Assembly (NCBI GenBank): GCA_017649605.1
Contig: JAGCGL010000010.1
Location: 1-38,963, forward strand
Reading direction: 5' to 3'
From: Spirochaetia bacterium
GTDB taxonomy: Bacteria; Spirochaetota; Spirochaetia; CADAEX01
Length of the DNA: 38,963 bases
Shown here: in pieces, positions 38,901-38,963 of the stretch
How the letters are laid out: each line of letters begins with the position of its first letter
Position numbering within the stretch: position 1 is the first letter of the stretch
Position numbers and translations under genes: made by a program
Notes under the pieces: model-generated
What the model saw: the letters and a program-made list of their open reading frames with translations, nothing else
The model's database searches: none
What the model was told of the DNA's origin: nothing

Positions 38901-38963
38901 AATGTTCTGGTCCTCGATACCGAGGTTTACTCCAACACAGGCGGCCAGTCAAGCAAGGCAACA
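35934..38963 (+). CDS. nifJ: Pyruvate:ferredoxin (flavodoxin) oxidoreductase, 3'-truncated by the window
   Basis: 1010 codons are present; homodimeric PFORs are about 1170-1180 residues, so roughly 160-170 C-terminal residues lie outside. Converts pyruvate and CoA to acetyl-CoA, CO2 and reduced ferredoxin, the electron source for HydABC. Domain I starts 'MSKKMITVDGNFAAAHIAYM' with 'YPITPSSPMAE'; the next blocks run through 'GDHSDVMATRATGFAML'. The 2x[4Fe-4S] insert has 'CIQCNSCSTVCPHAAI' from residue 689 and 'CTGCGNCVDICPAKEKAL' from 746. The TPP domain begins 'CAGCGETPYIKLLTQLFG' near 814 and ends in the cofactor motif 'EVYSNTGGQSSKAT' at the window edge. Codons are intact throughout. Confidence 0.96.
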   Translation, partial: MSKKMITVDGNFAAAHIAYMFSEVAAIYPITPSSPMAEYVDEWSANGRKNLFGEQVKVVEMQSEGGAAGAVHGSLQAGALTTTFTASQGLLLMIPNMYKIAGELLPGVFHVTARSLAAQALSIFGDHSDVMATRATGFAMLATSSVQEVMDLAPVAHLAAIKGSIPFLHFFDGFRTSHEIQKIEEMDMEDLRPLVDWEALKRYRDKALNPEHPVTRGTAQNPDIYFQTREAQNKYYDAIPDIVADYMKAISKITGRSYAPFSYYGAPDAKDIIIAMGSVSDVVKTAVDKLNSDGKKTGLITVHLYRPFSVKYLMDVCPKSVKRICVLDRTKEPGANGDPLYLDVVEAFKDSKINPLIIGGRYGLSSKDTTPSHILSVFQNLESKSPKNQFTIGIVDDVTGRSLLLLPEVSMLPAGTFEAKFYGLGADGTVGANKNSIKIIGENTDKYCQAYFDYDSKKSGGYTCSHLRFGDLPIAAPYLVNTPDFVAVHVPSYLDKYDCLRGLKKGGTFLYNSIWDPEETKKHLPDHVKKYLAENDINMYIIDATKIAQEIGLGNRTNTILQSAFFKISQVIPYDLAVEQMKLFIKKSYGKKGDNIVSMNFAAVDKGADVIKLEIPEEWKDIVIEKKEDKRNIPEFIKKVVEPMLSQKGNDLPVSAFKGYEDGTFPAGTTEYEKRGIAVNVPHWNPVKCIQCNSCSTVCPHAAIRPIVMDEKEMDGAPIGMITTAIKTPKPFVGMGYRMQISVLDCTGCGNCVDICPAKEKALVMKPLDSQKAEIANWNYAMKKVAPKDDLIEKFASIRNSQFAQPLFQFSGACAGCGETPYIKLLTQLFGEEMLVANATGCSSIYGASAPATPYCTSCKNGFGPAWANSLFEDNAEYGLGMAIATRKMRDRLEALMKEAINNTDCPPDVSELFLTWIENRENREVSRKIGEKIVAKIESCSGGPIGKQILELKNYLAKKSQWIIGGDGWAYDIGFGGLDHVLASGENINVLVLDTEVYSNTGGQSSKAT

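Noticed and set aside
1..38963. CRISPR arrays, rRNA genes, insertion sequences, prophage genes
   Set aside because: No regularly spaced direct repeats, rRNA segments, transposase, integrase or phage structural reading frames were seen on either strand.

Overview
This window reads as the chromosome of a fermentative, anaerobic, diderm spirochaete, most likely a host-associated Treponema. The assignment rests on gene content, not a database match. The signs are secreted SUMF1-fold proteins, a BspA-type leucine-rich-repeat protein, an InlB/Flg_new repeat lipoprotein, a DUF4912 gene joined to a GH57 gene, a trimeric [FeFe] hydrogenase under Rex, and an unfinished pyruvate:ferredoxin oxidoreductase.

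Layout. (1) 1-4851, minus strand: an oligopeptide ABC importer operon (binding lipoprotein, two permeases, two ATPases, the last cut by the window edge), headed by tRNA-Val(UAC) with its own promoter and terminator. (2) 5096-11086, plus: five mutually overlapping genes encoding a tandem orotate phosphoribosyltransferase, OMP decarboxylase, pyridoxal kinase, a HAD phosphatase and an outer-membrane patatin autotransporter. (3) 11106-17985: a largely AT-rich accessory island cut into two blocks by three related palindromic elements. Block A holds an XRE regulator, an LRR protein and a SUMF1 protein. Block B holds a small Cys/His protein, an XRE regulator, a repeat-rich surface lipoprotein and a 104-residue protein that ends inside the third element. 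(4) 18073-22386, plus: replication/ribosome operon rpsF-ssb-rpsR-DUF2232-rplI-dnaB-rnhA. (5) 22388-25862: a minus-strand lipoprotein, then DUF4912 and GH57. (6) 25852-31719: rex diverging from a hydrogenase operon (NuoE-like, HATPase, 2Fe-2S protein, NuoF-like, [FeFe] HydA). (7) 31744-33801: a second AT-rich patch with another SUMF1 gene and two more palindromic elements in duplicated leaders of a BOF-fold gene and rpiA. (8) 33819-38963: rpiA, an acyl-CoA thioesterase, a PlsC acyltransferase and nifJ, which runs off the window.

How the genes work together. NifJ oxidises pyruvate to reduced ferredoxin. The HydABC-type hydrogenase can oxidise ferredoxin and NADH together to H2. Rex, which senses NADH/NAD+, sits between them on the map with a candidate operator over its own promoter. 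The importer supplies peptides, and the PyrE-PyrF pair completes UMP synthesis.

Most worth a second look: the tandem OPRT in which the two halves have lost complementary catalytic motifs; the palindromic element family (five copies, conserved arms, variable cores, one core resembling SRP RNA domain IV) that delimits accessory blocks, supplies a protein C-terminus and supplies promoter -35 boxes; a multi-helix leader upstream of rpiA; paired operators at an XRE/LRR divergent promoter; and a set of envelope-protein genes that look leaderless.
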